64,000 bases of DNA from Leisingera sp. ANG1 (GCF_000203975.2 NZ_AFCF02000003.1:317327-381326); one strand, 5' to 3'; positions 44,536-53,833 are shown, numbered from the stretch's first letter. Notes: generated by a model not told the origin, from the sequence alone. Numbers and translations are program-made.

Positions 44536-46496
44536 CGGATCAAGCCATAATACTGACTGGAAAACCACAGACCTGGACACGGGCCAGAACCGGCTGGGCA
44601 CTGTTCGCGCTGGCCTGTGTTCTGGCCGCCGGAAATTATGTCCTGCCTGCCGGCTTGGTGCGGCCGCCGGAGTGGCTGATCCTACCCTTCGCTGACTGGA
44701 TCAACGCGATCTTTGTTTTTCTGCGCGACGATCTGGGTCTGCTCTATCTGACCCGAGCCTTTGCCGATGGGGTCGAATGGCTGCTCGATGTGACTGCCAA
44801 CCTGCTGTACGGCAAAAACCGCTGGCCCCGCGTCGGCCCCATTCCATGGACCGTGATCGCTAGCATCGGCTTTGTCATAGGCTATGCCCTGCAGGGCTGG
44901 CGGCTGTCACTTCTGACCGGAGGCACTTTTGTTTGGATCGCCGTCATGGGCCAGTGGAAATGGGCGATGGAGACCCTTTCCGTGATCGTCGTTGCAGCCC
45001 CTTTCTCTATCCTGTTCGGCCTTGTGATGGGCATTCTCGCCTGGCGTTCCAAGACGTTTGAACGGATCCTGAATCCCGTTCTTAACGTTGCGCAAAGCCT
45101 GCCGCATTTCGCCTACATGATCCCGGTGGTGGTCTTCATCGGTGTCGGACCCAAGGCAGGCGCCATTGTCACCATCATCTTCTCAGTTCCGCCTATGATC
45201 CGCATGTCGCTGCTGGGGCTGCGAAAGGTTCCGCACGAGGTGATCGAAAGCGGCCATATGTGCGGCTCAACCCGCTGGCAGCTATTGCGCTATGTACGTA
45301 TTCCAACAGCGCGGACCGAGATTCTGGTCGGCGTGAACCAAGTGATCATGCAATGCTTGGCGATGGTGGTGCTGGCCAGCTTTATCGGCATGCCGGGCCT
45401 GGGTCAGAAGCTGCTGCAGCTGCTGCAGGCGCTGAAGATCGGCCGTTCAGTTGAAATTGGCATCACTATCGTTCTGCTGGCCGTAATGTTGGACCGCTGC
45501 ACCAAGGCCTGGGCCACCAAACAGCCTGAGCACTTTGAAAAAGGCACATCCTTTGCTGTCCGCCATAAGTTCTTGCTGCTTGGCATCGGCCTGTCACTGG
45601 CCTGTCTGGTGCTCGCACAATTTTTTCCGCTGATGGATCAGGTCGGCCGCCGAGACGCCTTCACGATTTCCAAGCCGATTGACGCTGTGGCGGACTGGTT
45701 CATCGTTCTGATCGACCCGGTCACCCAATGGTTGCGCTGGTTCCTGATTACCTGGGTTCTTATTCCAATCCGCGATGCTTTCCTGTGGATGCCGTATGCC
45801 GCGGTACTGGCTCTGCTGGCAGCGGTAGGCTGGGCCATCGGTGGCTTGCGCTCTGCACTGGTGTGTCTGGCGTTCTTCGGCCTTATCGCCATCTCCGGCT
45901 GGTGGGACCGTGCCATGATCACCGTCTATACAGTCGTCGTCGCTGTCTGTATTGCCGCAGCAATGGGCTTCCCGCTGGGGATATGGGGCTCTTTCAATGA
46001 AAAGCGCGCCAGCGTCGCCCTGCTAATCTGTGACACCCTGCAAACATTCCCCAGCTTCATCTACCTGATCCCGGTGGTTATGCTGTTCGGCGTCAATGAC
46101 GTGGCTGTGGTTGGCGCAGTCGTCCTGTTCGCAGCGGTACCGCTGGTGCGCTACACAATCGAAGGGCTGCGCCAGGTGCCGGAAACCCTGATCGAGGCGG
46201 CCGACATGTCCGGAGCTACCCGTATGCAGACCCTGTGGAAGGTGCGGCTGCCGATGGCGCTGCCGACGATCATGGTCGGGGTCAACCAGTCGGTGATGTT
46301 CTCGTTGTTCATGGTGATCATCGCCGCCTTTATCGGCACCCAGGATCTCGGCCAAGAAATGCAGCGGGCACTGTCTTCCACAGATGTGGGCAAGGGGCTG
46401 GTGCTGGGCCTGGCCGTCGCTTTCATGGGACTGATGGTGGACCATTTGGTCACCACTTGGGCGCGGTCCAAGAAAGAAGCCCTGGGATTGGAGTAA
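44532..46496 (+). CDS. tmoV: TMAO/quaternary-amine ABC transporter permease, two-module (TmoV-like)
   Basis: 654 residues with about 14 membrane segments and two copies of the binding-protein-dependent permease module. The coupling-helix regions repeat as LLGLRKVPHEVIESGHMCGS with LLRYVRIPTARTEILVGVNQ, and TIEGLRQVPETLIEAADMSG with LWKVRLPMALPTIMVGVNQS. The internal duplication means one polypeptide serves as the whole membrane dimer. It follows tmoW in the same operon and precedes the GlxA-family gene by 4 bp. Confidence 0.88.
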   Translation: MTDQAIILTGKPQTWTRARTGWALFALACVLAAGNYVLPAGLVRPPEWLILPFADWINAIFVFLRDDLGLLYLTRAFADGVEWLLDVTANLLYGKNRWPRVGPIPWTVIASIGFVIGYALQGWRLSLLTGGTFVWIAVMGQWKWAMETLSVIVVAAPFSILFGLVMGILAWRSKTFERILNPVLNVAQSLPHFAYMIPVVVFIGVGPKAGAIVTIIFSVPPMIRMSLLGLRKVPHEVIESGHMCGSTRWQLLRYVRIPTARTEILVGVNQVIMQCLAMVVLASFIGMPGLGQKLLQLLQALKIGRSVEIGITIVLLAVMLDRCTKAWATKQPEHFEKGTSFAVRHKFLLLGIGLSLACLVLAQFFPLMDQVGRRDAFTISKPIDAVADWFIVLIDPVTQWLRWFLITWVLIPIRDAFLWMPYAAVLALLAAVGWAIGGLRSALVCLAFFGLIAISGWWDRAMITVYTVVVAVCIAAAMGFPLGIWGSFNEKRASVALLICDTLQTFPSFIYLIPVVMLFGVNDVAVVGAVVLFAAVPLVRYTIEGLRQVPETLIEAADMSGATRMQTLWKVRLPMALPTIMVGVNQSVMFSLFMVIIAAFIGTQDLGQEMQRALSSTDVGKGLVLGLAVAFMGLMVDHLVTTWARSKKEALGLE

Positions 46497-46500
46497 TGTC

Positions 46501-47529
46501 ATGACCTTGCATTCCAGCGACTTCGGACCTGCACCGCACCGCCGCATCGGCTTCCTGTTGTTGCCGGGCTTTCCCTTGGCCTGCCTGAGTTCAGCCGTTG
46601 AACCATTGCGGAGCGCTAATGAGATTGCAGGACGTCAGGTCTTCACCTGGAGCCTGATAACCGAGACCTGCGCTCCTGCGACAGCTTCTGCCGGTATGGA
46701 GTTTTCTGCGGATTTCAGCCTGGCAGAGATTGAGGGACTTGACTGCCTGTTCCTGCTGTCCGGGCCGGAAGCGGTTTTAGAGGATCCGGTCTCAAGCTCA
46801 GGCCGATTGCGTTTCCTGGCCCGTCACGGCGTCGCCCTTGGTGCGGTCGCAGGCGGTGTCTTCCCGCTTGCCCGAAGCGGTGTTCTGTCCGGGCGGCGCT
46901 GTGCCGTGCATTGGAGCTACCGGACCGCCTTTGAAACCGCCTTTCCGGATTGCACGGTTGTAGACAGGCTGGCTGTGCGTGACGGTTCGGTGCTCACAGT
47001 TTCCGGAGCGTCGGCCATGTTCGAGGTATGCCTGGAGTTAGTCTGCCACGCTTTGGGTGAGGCTGCAATGAACGAGGTTGCCTGCATTTTGCAGCACCCC
47101 ATCATCCGCAGCGCAAACAGTCGGCAGAAAGTTCCGGTGCTGCAAAGCGGCCGGACGGTTGACGAAATGCCGCCAGCGGTCAAACAGGCGATGTCTATCT
47201 TTTTGGAAAACGTTGAGTCCCCTGTCGGCATCCGCGATGTCGCCCGCATGGCCGGCATCTCCCCCCGGCAGCTGGAGCGCAGCTTCCGCACTGCCACCGG
47301 CCTCAGTCCTGGCGAATACTACCGCCGCCAACGCCTGAAGGCCGCCCGGCAAATGGTGCGTCATTCCTGGGACAGCATCTCAGACATCGCCCATGCCGTC
47401 GGCTATGCCAGTTCATCAACGCTGACTCTGCATTACCGAAAGTTCTACGGAATCACACCAGTTCAGGACCGCAAACAGACGTTCCGTCCTGACACCCGTG
47501 AGCCGGTCGGCATAACCGCAGTTCCGTAG
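46501..47529 (+). CDS. GlxA/GbdR-type AraC-family regulator
   Basis: 342 residues. N-terminal DJ-1/PfpI-like domain (IGFLLLPGFPLACLSSAVEP; GAVAGGVFPLARSGVLSGRR; AVHWSYRTAFETAFP) without the catalytic Cys, and C-terminal AraC DNA-binding domain (VGIRDVARMAGISPRQLERS; DSISDIAHAVGYASSSTLTL). Close in build to GbdR/CdhR, which sense betaine or carnitine breakdown. Located 4 bp behind tmoV, so it is in the operon and may sense a methylated amine. Confidence 0.85.
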   Translation: MTLHSSDFGPAPHRRIGFLLLPGFPLACLSSAVEPLRSANEIAGRQVFTWSLITETCAPATASAGMEFSADFSLAEIEGLDCLFLLSGPEAVLEDPVSSSGRLRFLARHGVALGAVAGGVFPLARSGVLSGRRCAVHWSYRTAFETAFPDCTVVDRLAVRDGSVLTVSGASAMFEVCLELVCHALGEAAMNEVACILQHPIIRSANSRQKVPVLQSGRTVDEMPPAVKQAMSIFLENVESPVGIRDVARMAGISPRQLERSFRTATGLSPGEYYRRQRLKAARQMVRHSWDSISDIAHAVGYASSSTLTLHYRKFYGITPVQDRKQTFRPDTREPVGITAVP

Positions 47530-47604
47530 TAGCAGCTGAGGCAGGAGCTTTTTTTGAGCGCCGGCTGGGTACTTGAAGGATGCTATTTCCTCCGGTTGCG
47601 GCCG

Positions 47605-47642
47605 CCACAATGAGGCGAAGCAAACGCTCCGCCTCATTGTGG
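47605..47642. terminator. Long inverted repeat between convergent genes
   Basis: 13-bp perfect stem beginning CCACAATGAGGCG, with its complement ending at 47642 and a 12-base loop, between the GlxA gene and the TRAP large-subunit gene, which converge. There is no T run on either side, so it is either a weak bidirectional terminator or a mRNA-end stabiliser. Confidence 0.5.
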
Positions 47643-47653
47643 TGCATACCGCT

Positions 47654-48985
47654 TTACAGCGCTGCAAGGTCTCTCAGGAACAGGGCAATCCCCGGGACAA
47701 AGATCAGCAGTGCCGTCATCAGCGCCAGGATCAGGAAGAACGGCAGCGTGCCGCGGATCACCTGCAGATAGGGTTTGTTGAAGATCGCAATGGCCGTGAA
47801 GATGTCGCAGCCGAACGGCGGCGTTGCCGAACCGATCGCCATCTGCAGCGTGATCATGACCCCCACCAGCACCGGGTCCAGGCCGGAGGCGTCGATGATT
47901 GGCACGAAGATCGGCGTCAGGATCACCAGCACAACCAGAGAGTCCACAAACATGCAGCCGACAAAGAAGCACAGCGCGATGATGAACAGGATGTACTCGT
48001 GCGAGGCGCCTTCGAGGTTGAGCGGCTCCAGCAGCCCCTGCGGCACCTGCTCAAAGGAGATGTACCAGGAGAACGCCTGCCCTGCCCCGACCAGGATGAA
48101 GACAACCGCGGTGATCAGCCCGGTGCTGAGCGCGGAATCCAGCACGTCGTCCAGCTTCAGCTCGCGGTAGATCACGCATTCCACGATCAGCGCATAAAGC
48201 ACCGAGAAGGACGCCGCCTCGGTTGGTGTCACCGCACCGGAATAGATGCCGCCAACGATCAGCACAGGGAAGCCCAGCGGCAGGATCGCCTTCCTGATCG
48301 CCGCCCGCCGCTCCGCGCCCGTGGCTTTGGGCACCAGCGAGATCAGATCGCCCTGCCAGACGCTGTAGAAGTAGCAGTAGACCGAGAACAGCAGCGCCAG
48401 CACGATGCCCGGGCCGATGCCCGCGATGAACAGCTCGCCGACGCTGGTATTGGCCAGCGTGCCATAAAGGATCATGCCGATGCTGGGCGGGATCAGAAAG
48501 GCAATGTCGCTGGCGTTGATAATCAGCGCCATGACAAAGCTGTCCTTGTAACCGGCCTTGAGCAGCCGCGGCCGCATGATCTGACCAATCGACACCACCG
48601 TCGCCTGGGTCGAGCCGGAGACCGAGCCGAACAGCGTGCAGGCGATACAGGCGGTGATCGGCAGACCGGCGCGGCGATGGCCAACATAGGCCTGGATCAG
48701 CCCCAGCAGGTTGTTGGCAGTGTGGCCGCGGGCCATGATGTCAGCGGCCAGGATGAACATCGGCACCGCAATCAGCGCATTGGGGGAAATCCCGGTCACC
48801 ATCTGCTGGATCACCACGCCGGTGTCGCTTTGCGAGAAATGGACCAGGCCGATCAGCGTCGCCACCACCAGCGGCACCACCATCGGGTAGCTGAGAAACA
48901 GCAGCAGAACCATCGGCACCACCAGTGCCGCGGTGATGACATAGGTATCCAGCTCACCGGCAAGGATATCGTTCAGAAAATCCAT
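47654..48985 (-). CDS. TRAP transporter large membrane subunit (DctM family)
   Basis: 443 residues from the ATG at 48985. About 12 membrane segments with FGSVSGSTQATVVSIGQIMR, INASDIAFLIPPSIGMILYG and MAIGSATPPFGCDIFTAIAI. The sequence differs clearly from the other TRAP large subunit in this window, so they are not recent copies. It lies 1 bp behind the small-subunit gene, with the ammonia-lyase and Lrp-type regulator nearby. Confidence 0.9.
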   Translation of the reverse strand: MDFLNDILAGELDTYVITAALVVPMVLLLFLSYPMVVPLVVATLIGLVHFSQSDTGVVIQQMVTGISPNALIAVPMFILAADIMARGHTANNLLGLIQAYVGHRRAGLPITACIACTLFGSVSGSTQATVVSIGQIMRPRLLKAGYKDSFVMALIINASDIAFLIPPSIGMILYGTLANTSVGELFIAGIGPGIVLALLFSVYCYFYSVWQGDLISLVPKATGAERRAAIRKAILPLGFPVLIVGGIYSGAVTPTEAASFSVLYALIVECVIYRELKLDDVLDSALSTGLITAVVFILVGAGQAFSWYISFEQVPQGLLEPLNLEGASHEYILFIIALCFFVGCMFVDSLVVLVILTPIFVPIIDASGLDPVLVGVMITLQMAIGSATPPFGCDIFTAIAIFNKPYLQVIRGTLPFFLILALMTALLIFVPGIALFLRDLAAL

Positions 48986-48986
48986 C

Positions 48987-49523
48987 TCAGACCCCGATCT
49001 CTTCAGCTTCGCTTTCCTCAACCTCATAGGACAGCCAGGTTCCTTCGTGAGTGAGGTTCATCAGAAAGGCGATCAGATACTGCAGCCCGGCCATCGCCAG
49101 GCCGACGGGGATCACGGCATAGATGATATAGACCGGAAACTGCAGCGCCGGGCTCAGCCGGTTCACAGCCTTAATCTCCAGCACATAGAACACCGCCTGA
49201 TAGGCCAGGAATATCAACAGCGCGCTGGTAGTGAAGGTGATCAACATCATCAGCACCTTGCGCCCGCGCGGCGGCAGAGTGTCATAAGCAGCCGTCATCC
49301 GAATGTTGCGCCCCTTTCGGACCGCATAGGCAAATCCGACGAAAGTCACCGCAACGATCAGAAACTGGTTCAGCTCTTCCGAGAAGAACAGGCTCTTGCC
49401 AAAGCCGTAGCGACCGATTGCGTTGGCGGTGGAATTCAGCATCATCAGAAGGATCGCCAGGATGATGACGGTCTTCTCGATGAGCTCGGTGCCTTTGCTC
49501 AGAGCAAGCAGCAGGGTCTTCAT
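48987..49523 (-). CDS. TRAP transporter small membrane subunit (DctQ family)
   Basis: 178 residues from the ATG at 49523; the longer frame starts in Arg-rich non-coding sequence. Four membrane segments and the family pattern FFSEELNQFLIVAVTFVGFA, YAVRKGRNIRMT, with an acidic C-terminus (YEVEESEAEEIGV). Partner of the large subunit directly behind it; the binding-protein gene lies 97 bp upstream. Confidence 0.87.
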   Translation of the reverse strand: MKTLLLALSKGTELIEKTVIILAILLMMLNSTANAIGRYGFGKSLFFSEELNQFLIVAVTFVGFAYAVRKGRNIRMTAAYDTLPPRGRKVLMMLITFTTSALLIFLAYQAVFYVLEIKAVNRLSPALQFPVYIIYAVIPVGLAMAGLQYLIAFLMNLTHEGTWLSYEVEESEAEEIGV

Positions 49524-49620
49524 CTCTTTCTCCCCCGCGCGCCTGCGCGGCGCGCGCTCCAAGGAAAGGCGCGGTCCTCCCTCATCGGGAAGCCGCGCCC
49601 TCCAGATTCAGTAAGCCGGA

Positions 49621-50670
49621 TTAGTTGGCAGCCGCGACATCTGCGAGAACACCTTCCAGGATCGCCTTGGCGCCATCGCGGGCGTCGGCTTTCTCTGCGT
49701 CGCCGTAAGCATTTTCGACAACGGTATAGAAGGTTTCATGCAGCGTGGTGCTCAGCTCTTCGAACACGGCGCGTTCTTCCTCGGTCAGCACCACAACTTC
49801 CAGCTCCGGGCGCTCTGCCTTGATCTTTTCCATGTTCTCGGCGTTGATCGAGATCTGGTAGTCATGCGCCGCCTGTTCCGCTGCTGCGATCGCGGTGCGG
49901 ACCATCTCCTGCTGCTCGGCCGGCAGACCGCTGAACCATTCGCTGTTGGTCGACACTGTACCAACATAAGGCTGCTGGCCCGGGAAGATCAGGTAGTCCT
50001 GCACTTCATGCCACTTGGCGTTGTATATGAAGTAGACAGGGTTCACCATGCCATCGACAGTTTTCAGCTGCAGCGCGCCATAGACCTCGCCCCAGGACAG
50101 CGGCGTTGGGTTGGCGCCGAATGCCTTGTATGTTTCCACCGGGATGGTCGAAGTGAAGGTGCGGATCTTCTGACCATCGAAATCTTCCGGCGAGCGGATC
50201 GGCTTGTTGGCGCCCCAGGCCATTTCGCCTTCGGAGATCATGGTCAGCAGCTTGAGGTTCACTTTCTCGAACTTCTCGCTCAGCCCCTCATAGATGGTCG
50301 GGCTGGTGGTCAGCACCTTGCGGATCACATCGGTGTCGCCGCCCAGCACATAGGGCAGATCCAGAACCTGCGCCTCGGGAACATAGGAACCAAGGTGGCC
50401 GGTACCCACGGACACGAATTGCACGGTGCCCTTGGAGGTCAGCTCGACAATGTCATTCTCGGTGCCCAGTTGGCCGTAGTAGTAGATACGCACCTTGATG
50501 TCGCCGTCCGACTGCTCTTTGATGCTGTCGGCAAAGGCTTGGGCAAAGATGTCCTGGACGTCGCCCTTGTCTTCCTCAGACGCGAATTTCCAGGTGTCCG
50601 CGACAGCTGATGTTGCCAGGCCGGCAACCAGCACTGCCGATGACAGCAGCTTGCGGGTGAAGTTAGTCAT
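49621..50670 (-). CDS. TRAP transporter solute-binding protein (DctP family)
   Basis: 349 residues. Signal peptide MTNFTRKLLSSAVLVAGLAT with cleavage after AVA, then WKFASEEDKGDVQDIFAQAF. The conserved binding-site region reads DFDGQKIRTFTSTIPVETYK, with the Arg that normally holds a substrate carboxylate. It is followed by the small and large subunits and preceded, 24 bp upstream, by a PLP-dependent lyase gene, so the ligand may be an amino acid-like acid. Confidence 0.9.
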   Translation of the reverse strand: MTNFTRKLLSSAVLVAGLATSAVADTWKFASEEDKGDVQDIFAQAFADSIKEQSDGDIKVRIYYYGQLGTENDIVELTSKGTVQFVSVGTGHLGSYVPEAQVLDLPYVLGGDTDVIRKVLTTSPTIYEGLSEKFEKVNLKLLTMISEGEMAWGANKPIRSPEDFDGQKIRTFTSTIPVETYKAFGANPTPLSWGEVYGALQLKTVDGMVNPVYFIYNAKWHEVQDYLIFPGQQPYVGTVSTNSEWFSGLPAEQQEMVRTAIAAAEQAAHDYQISINAENMEKIKAERPELEVVVLTEEERAVFEELSTTLHETFYTVVENAYGDAEKADARDGAKAILEGVLADVAAAN

Positions 50671-50694
50671 GTGGATAGTCCTCTCCTTCGCCGC

Positions 50695-51744
50695 CTAAGC
50701 GGCGCCTTCCGAAATGATCACTAGGGGGCGGAATGCCTTGCCTTGATCAGAAACTGGTGCCCCTTTGCAAAGCGCGCCGTATCCGGCTGCGCCCGAAGGG
50801 GTGGTTTCGATGCCGAGGGCAGCGACCGCGCTGGCGGCGGCCTCGCCTTCTTCTTCCGACAGTGTCACGTAGGACACGCCGGCTTTTTCCAGCGCGTGCC
50901 AGGCCACGACCGAGGGTTCCTTGCAGTCGAGCCGGCCCATGCTGGAGTCAGGGCCATCAGCGCGGGTGGGCGCGCCGGCTTTGTGGCTGGTTTGCAGACA
51001 AGCCGCCGCGTCAGGTTCAACCACGATCAGCTCGGGCTGCTGGGCCCAGTTGTGGCGGATCATATAGGCCATCGCCGCCGCCAGGCCGCCGACACCCGCC
51101 TGCAGATAAACATGGGTGGGCCAATTACCGGAGGCTTCAAACTCTGCCCGCATTTCCTCGGCGATGACGCAATAGCCTTCCATCACCCATTTCGGGATCT
51201 CGGTGTAGCCTTCCCAGGTTCCGTCAGCCAGCAGCACCGCACCGCTCTCCCCGGCGTCAGCAATCGCCGCAGCAACGCTTTCGTCATAAACATCACCGGA
51301 GCGTACCACTTCTGCACCCAGCTCCCGCAGGCGCCCGGCAAAGCTTTCCGGTACAGTTTTTGCCAGATGGATACGCGCCTTGGCGCCCGTCGCACGGGCA
51401 CCGGCCGCAACACCCATCCCGTGATTGCCGGCACTGGCGCAAACAAAGGTATAGTCTGCGGCAAAGGCGCGGACATCGCCGTCCTTCAGGCGCTCCAGCG
51501 GCAACGTCTCGCCGGTCTGCTGCTGCCAGGCCTGGGCCAGGATCCGTGCGACCGCGTAAGGCGCTCCCAGCGCCTTGAAGGCGCCAAGCCCCATCCGGCC
51601 GGTTTCGTCTTTGGCCAGAACGGTTACATCATTCGGGCCGCGCAGAGTGCGCAGCGGTGAGGCCTCGTAATTTTCTTGCGCCTGGAAGAAGTCTAGGGCG
51701 CGTTCGAAAGCCGGGCTGAAGCTGAGAGTGTCTGAATGTTCCAT
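50695..51744 (-). CDS. PLP-dependent ammonia-lyase (diaminopropionate ammonia-lyase-like)
   Basis: 349 residues from the ATG at 51744. Fold type II enzyme: PLP-binding Lys57 in GRMGLGAFKALGAPYAV, asparagine loop CASAGNHGMGVAAGARATGA, glycine loop QAGVGGLAAAMAY. DpaL enzymes share the G-x-FK-LGG-YAV segment; the Lys environment here is very similar, but the protein is about 50 residues shorter than E. coli DpaL. It removes ammonia from a 2-amino acid, giving a keto acid. Divergent from an Lrp/AsnC gene. Confidence 0.78.
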   Translation of the reverse strand: MEHSDTLSFSPAFERALDFFQAQENYEASPLRTLRGPNDVTVLAKDETGRMGLGAFKALGAPYAVARILAQAWQQQTGETLPLERLKDGDVRAFAADYTFVCASAGNHGMGVAAGARATGAKARIHLAKTVPESFAGRLRELGAEVVRSGDVYDESVAAAIADAGESGAVLLADGTWEGYTEIPKWVMEGYCVIAEEMRAEFEASGNWPTHVYLQAGVGGLAAAMAYMIRHNWAQQPELIVVEPDAAACLQTSHKAGAPTRADGPDSSMGRLDCKEPSVVAWHALEKAGVSYVTLSEEEGEAAASAVAALGIETTPSGAAGYGALCKGAPVSDQGKAFRPLVIISEGAA

Positions 51745-51846
51745 GGTCAGGAAATTACCACAGGCCGATTGCTTGAATTTTTCATCATCGGCGGTATGGT
51801 CGATAAAATTTCTCTGCCTGAATGGCTGCAGTGGCGGGTTTGACTC

Positions 51847-52311
51847 ATGACAACCAATCTGGATGAAGCCGACCTGACCATTCTGCGCCTGTTGCAGAAA
51901 GACTGCCGAATCGGCCTGGAGCAACTGGCGCAGGAGTGTTCTCTATCCGTCCCCTCCGTGCAGCGGCGGCTGAAGAAGCTGCGGGAGTCGGACCTGATCC
52001 AGCAGGAAGTCGCTATCCTCAACCCTGCGCGCTTCAGCTACAAGATGACTTTTGTGGTACTGGTTGAACTGGACCGGGAATCGCTGGATCAGCTGGATCA
52101 CTTTCGAAAGCGCGCCAAGGCTGATCCCCAAGTGCAGCAATGCTATTATGTGACGGGCGACGCCGATTTCATCCTGATCTGTACCGCCCAGGACATGCAG
52201 GATTTCGAGGCGCTGACACACCGGCTGTTCTTTGAGAATTCCAATGTGCGCCGGTTCCGGACCTCTGTGGCGATGGAGCGTACCAAAGTCGGGATGGCAT
52301 TGCCGATCTGA
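51847..52311 (+). CDS. Lrp/AsnC-family transcriptional regulator
   Basis: 154 residues. N-terminal helix-turn-helix (LDEADLTILRLLQKDCRIGL; LAQECSLSVPSVQRRLKKLR) and C-terminal RAM effector domain (VQQCYYVTGDADFILICTAQ). It reads away from the ammonia-lyase/TRAP operon with 102 bp between the starts. It is the obvious regulator, probably switched by an amino acid. Confidence 0.9.
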   Translation: MTTNLDEADLTILRLLQKDCRIGLEQLAQECSLSVPSVQRRLKKLRESDLIQQEVAILNPARFSYKMTFVVLVELDRESLDQLDHFRKRAKADPQVQQCYYVTGDADFILICTAQDMQDFEALTHRLFFENSNVRRFRTSVAMERTKVGMALPI

Positions 52312-52471
52312 GTGCAGCGGTACCAAGCAGACTGAGAGCATCGGTTCGGTTACCGCACTAGCTGCGCCGCATGCTTCGTTTCCTACGAAGCGGCGGGAAC
52401 ACCTTCGGTTCCTAATCCGTGCTCGGTAAATTGGTGATCGCCAGCGGCACACCGAGGTTAAGCCCTGATAT
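52312..52471. other. Gap after the Lrp gene
   Basis: 160 bp without coding character. A small hairpin (GCTTCG with CGAAGC at about 52373-52391) lacks a T run. Together with the fragment and IS that follow, the stretch from 52312 to 53833 has no intact gene. Confidence 0.4.
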
Positions 52472-52758
52472 TTACAGAGCCCGCCAGTGGTCCTTGATGA
52501 TCAGCATTAAATCCGGATCAGCGCAAGCGGGGTACTTGTTCAGATACATCAGGGTCTGGCCCAACGGTTCTCAGGTCCGGGCACACAGTGCCCGAGTGAA
52601 GTAGAGCTTGTTCTTGCCCCAGCAGTCGGCTGACCACTAAGTTGGGGCGTACATAGAAGTAAGGGTCTTCGTGATAGAGTTCACTGGCTTCGATCCAGTA
52701 GAGGTCATTCAAAATCGCCAGCGCCAGTATAGGAACCGAAGCCACTCAATTCGCCCGG
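52472..52758 (-). pseudogene. Possible decayed gene fragment beside the IS5 element
   Basis: Protein-like sequence continues across three frames on the minus strand: ILNDLYWIEASELYHEDPYF and FYVRPNLVVSRLLG, then GKNKLYFTRALCA, then EPLGQTLMYLNKYPACADPD with LMLIIKDHWRAL and a stop at 52472. Two shifts are needed to join them. The upstream edge coincides with the IS5 end at 52760. I do not recognise the family. Low certainty. Confidence 0.3.
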
Positions 52759-52823
52759 TAGGGTCAGGACCCATTGATTTCCGGTTGTCTGCGTGTTTCA
52801 CGGTTCCAAAGACGAGCGGTGAC

Positions 52824-53622
52824 ATGTCTGATCTTTTCTGGTCGAGCGACACGCAGATGGCGCGTCTTGAACCCTTCTTTCCCAAGTCCCACGGCAAGCC
52901 GCGTGTTGATGACCGGCGGGTATTGAGCGGCATTATTTATTATTCGCAATGGCTTGCGGTGGCGTAATGCTCCGGCGGCCTATGGCCCGCTCAAGACGTT
53001 GTACAACCGGTGGAAACGGTGGAGCGACAAGGGTATCTTCGCCCGGATGATGGCCGGTCTGGCCGCGGAACACGGCGAAGAGAAGACTGTGATGATCGAC
53101 GCGACCTATCTGAAGGCACACCGCACAGCGGCCAGTTTGGGCGTCAAGTGAAGCGGGCCAGGAATTGATCCGGGGGATCAATTCCCTGCTGAACGGGGGC
53201 GTGGCCGCCTGATTGGTCGAACCAAAGGCGGCATGAATACCAAGCTGCACGCCATCTGCGACAGCCAGGGACGCCCGCTGGACCTGTTCGTTACAGCTGG
53301 GCAAGTCAGCGACTACATCGGCGCCCGCGCTTTGGTGGGCGGCTTGCCAAGGGTGGAAAGGCCGCTGGGAGATCGAGGCCATGATGCTGATTGGTTCCGA
53401 GAAGCGTTGAAAGACAAAGGGATACGCGCCTGCATCCCCGACCGGAAACAGCGGAAGAAACCGGTGAAACACGACAAGCGCCGTTACAACCGCCGCAATC
53501 GGATAGAGATCATGTTTGGCAGGTTGAAGGATTGGCAGCGCGTGGCGACCCGATACGATACGTGCCCGAAGGTATTCCCATCAGCAATCGCCCTCGCAGC
53601 AATGGTCAGCTATTGGCTATGA
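52824..53622 (+). pseudogene. IS5-family transposase, frameshifted and interrupted
   Basis: Three segments in order: DTQMARLEPFFPKSHGKPRV ending in GIIYY; then, after a shift near 52936-52945, NGLRWRNAPAAYGPLKTLYN to AHRTAASLGVK with a TGA at 53149; then RGRLIGRTKGGMNTKLHAIC to MVSYWL. DDE residues can be placed at MIDATYLKA, LGDRGHDADWF and RNRIEIMFGRLKD. At least two lesions mean it cannot make a transposase unaided. Confidence 0.8.
53161..53185. repeat. 25-bp perfect inverted repeat inside the IS5 transposase
   Basis: Two 11-bp arms, GGAATTGATCC and GGATCAATTCC, around GGG. It lies just behind the premature stop, in a segment with no counterpart in the transposase protein that I know, so it may be an internal insertion into the IS. 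Confidence 0.55.
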
Positions 53623-53833
53623 ACCCTGACCCTAATGCGAAGCATCTGTTCAACTGCAAAATGCAGACAAGCAGGCATTAATTTCAGAACTGTCGACGGC
53701 GGCTTCGTCCCGCTCACTGCTAGTCCAAGCCCGACCAGGCGAACGGCCGCTGTCTCGGAGATCAGCCGTTCAAGCAAGCTGCAGCGGTATCAGCGACCCG
53801 GGCGAATTCTTCCAGCAGGAAACCGCTACTGGC

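Larger units (their letters stand above)
52761..53632 (+). mobile_element. Decayed IS5-family (IS427-like) insertion sequence, 872 bp
   Basis: Ends are GGGTCAGG at the left and CCTGACCC at the right (inverted), each flanked by TA (52759-52760 and 53633-53634), the 2-bp target duplication usual for this group. Inside is a transposase gene broken by a frameshift and a stop. Confidence 0.75.

Noticed and set aside
47573-49054. 493-codon plus-strand open frame opposite the second TRAP large subunit
   Set aside because: Composition (His, Arg, Asp, Gln) is that of an antisense frame; the minus-strand frame has the TRAP signatures.
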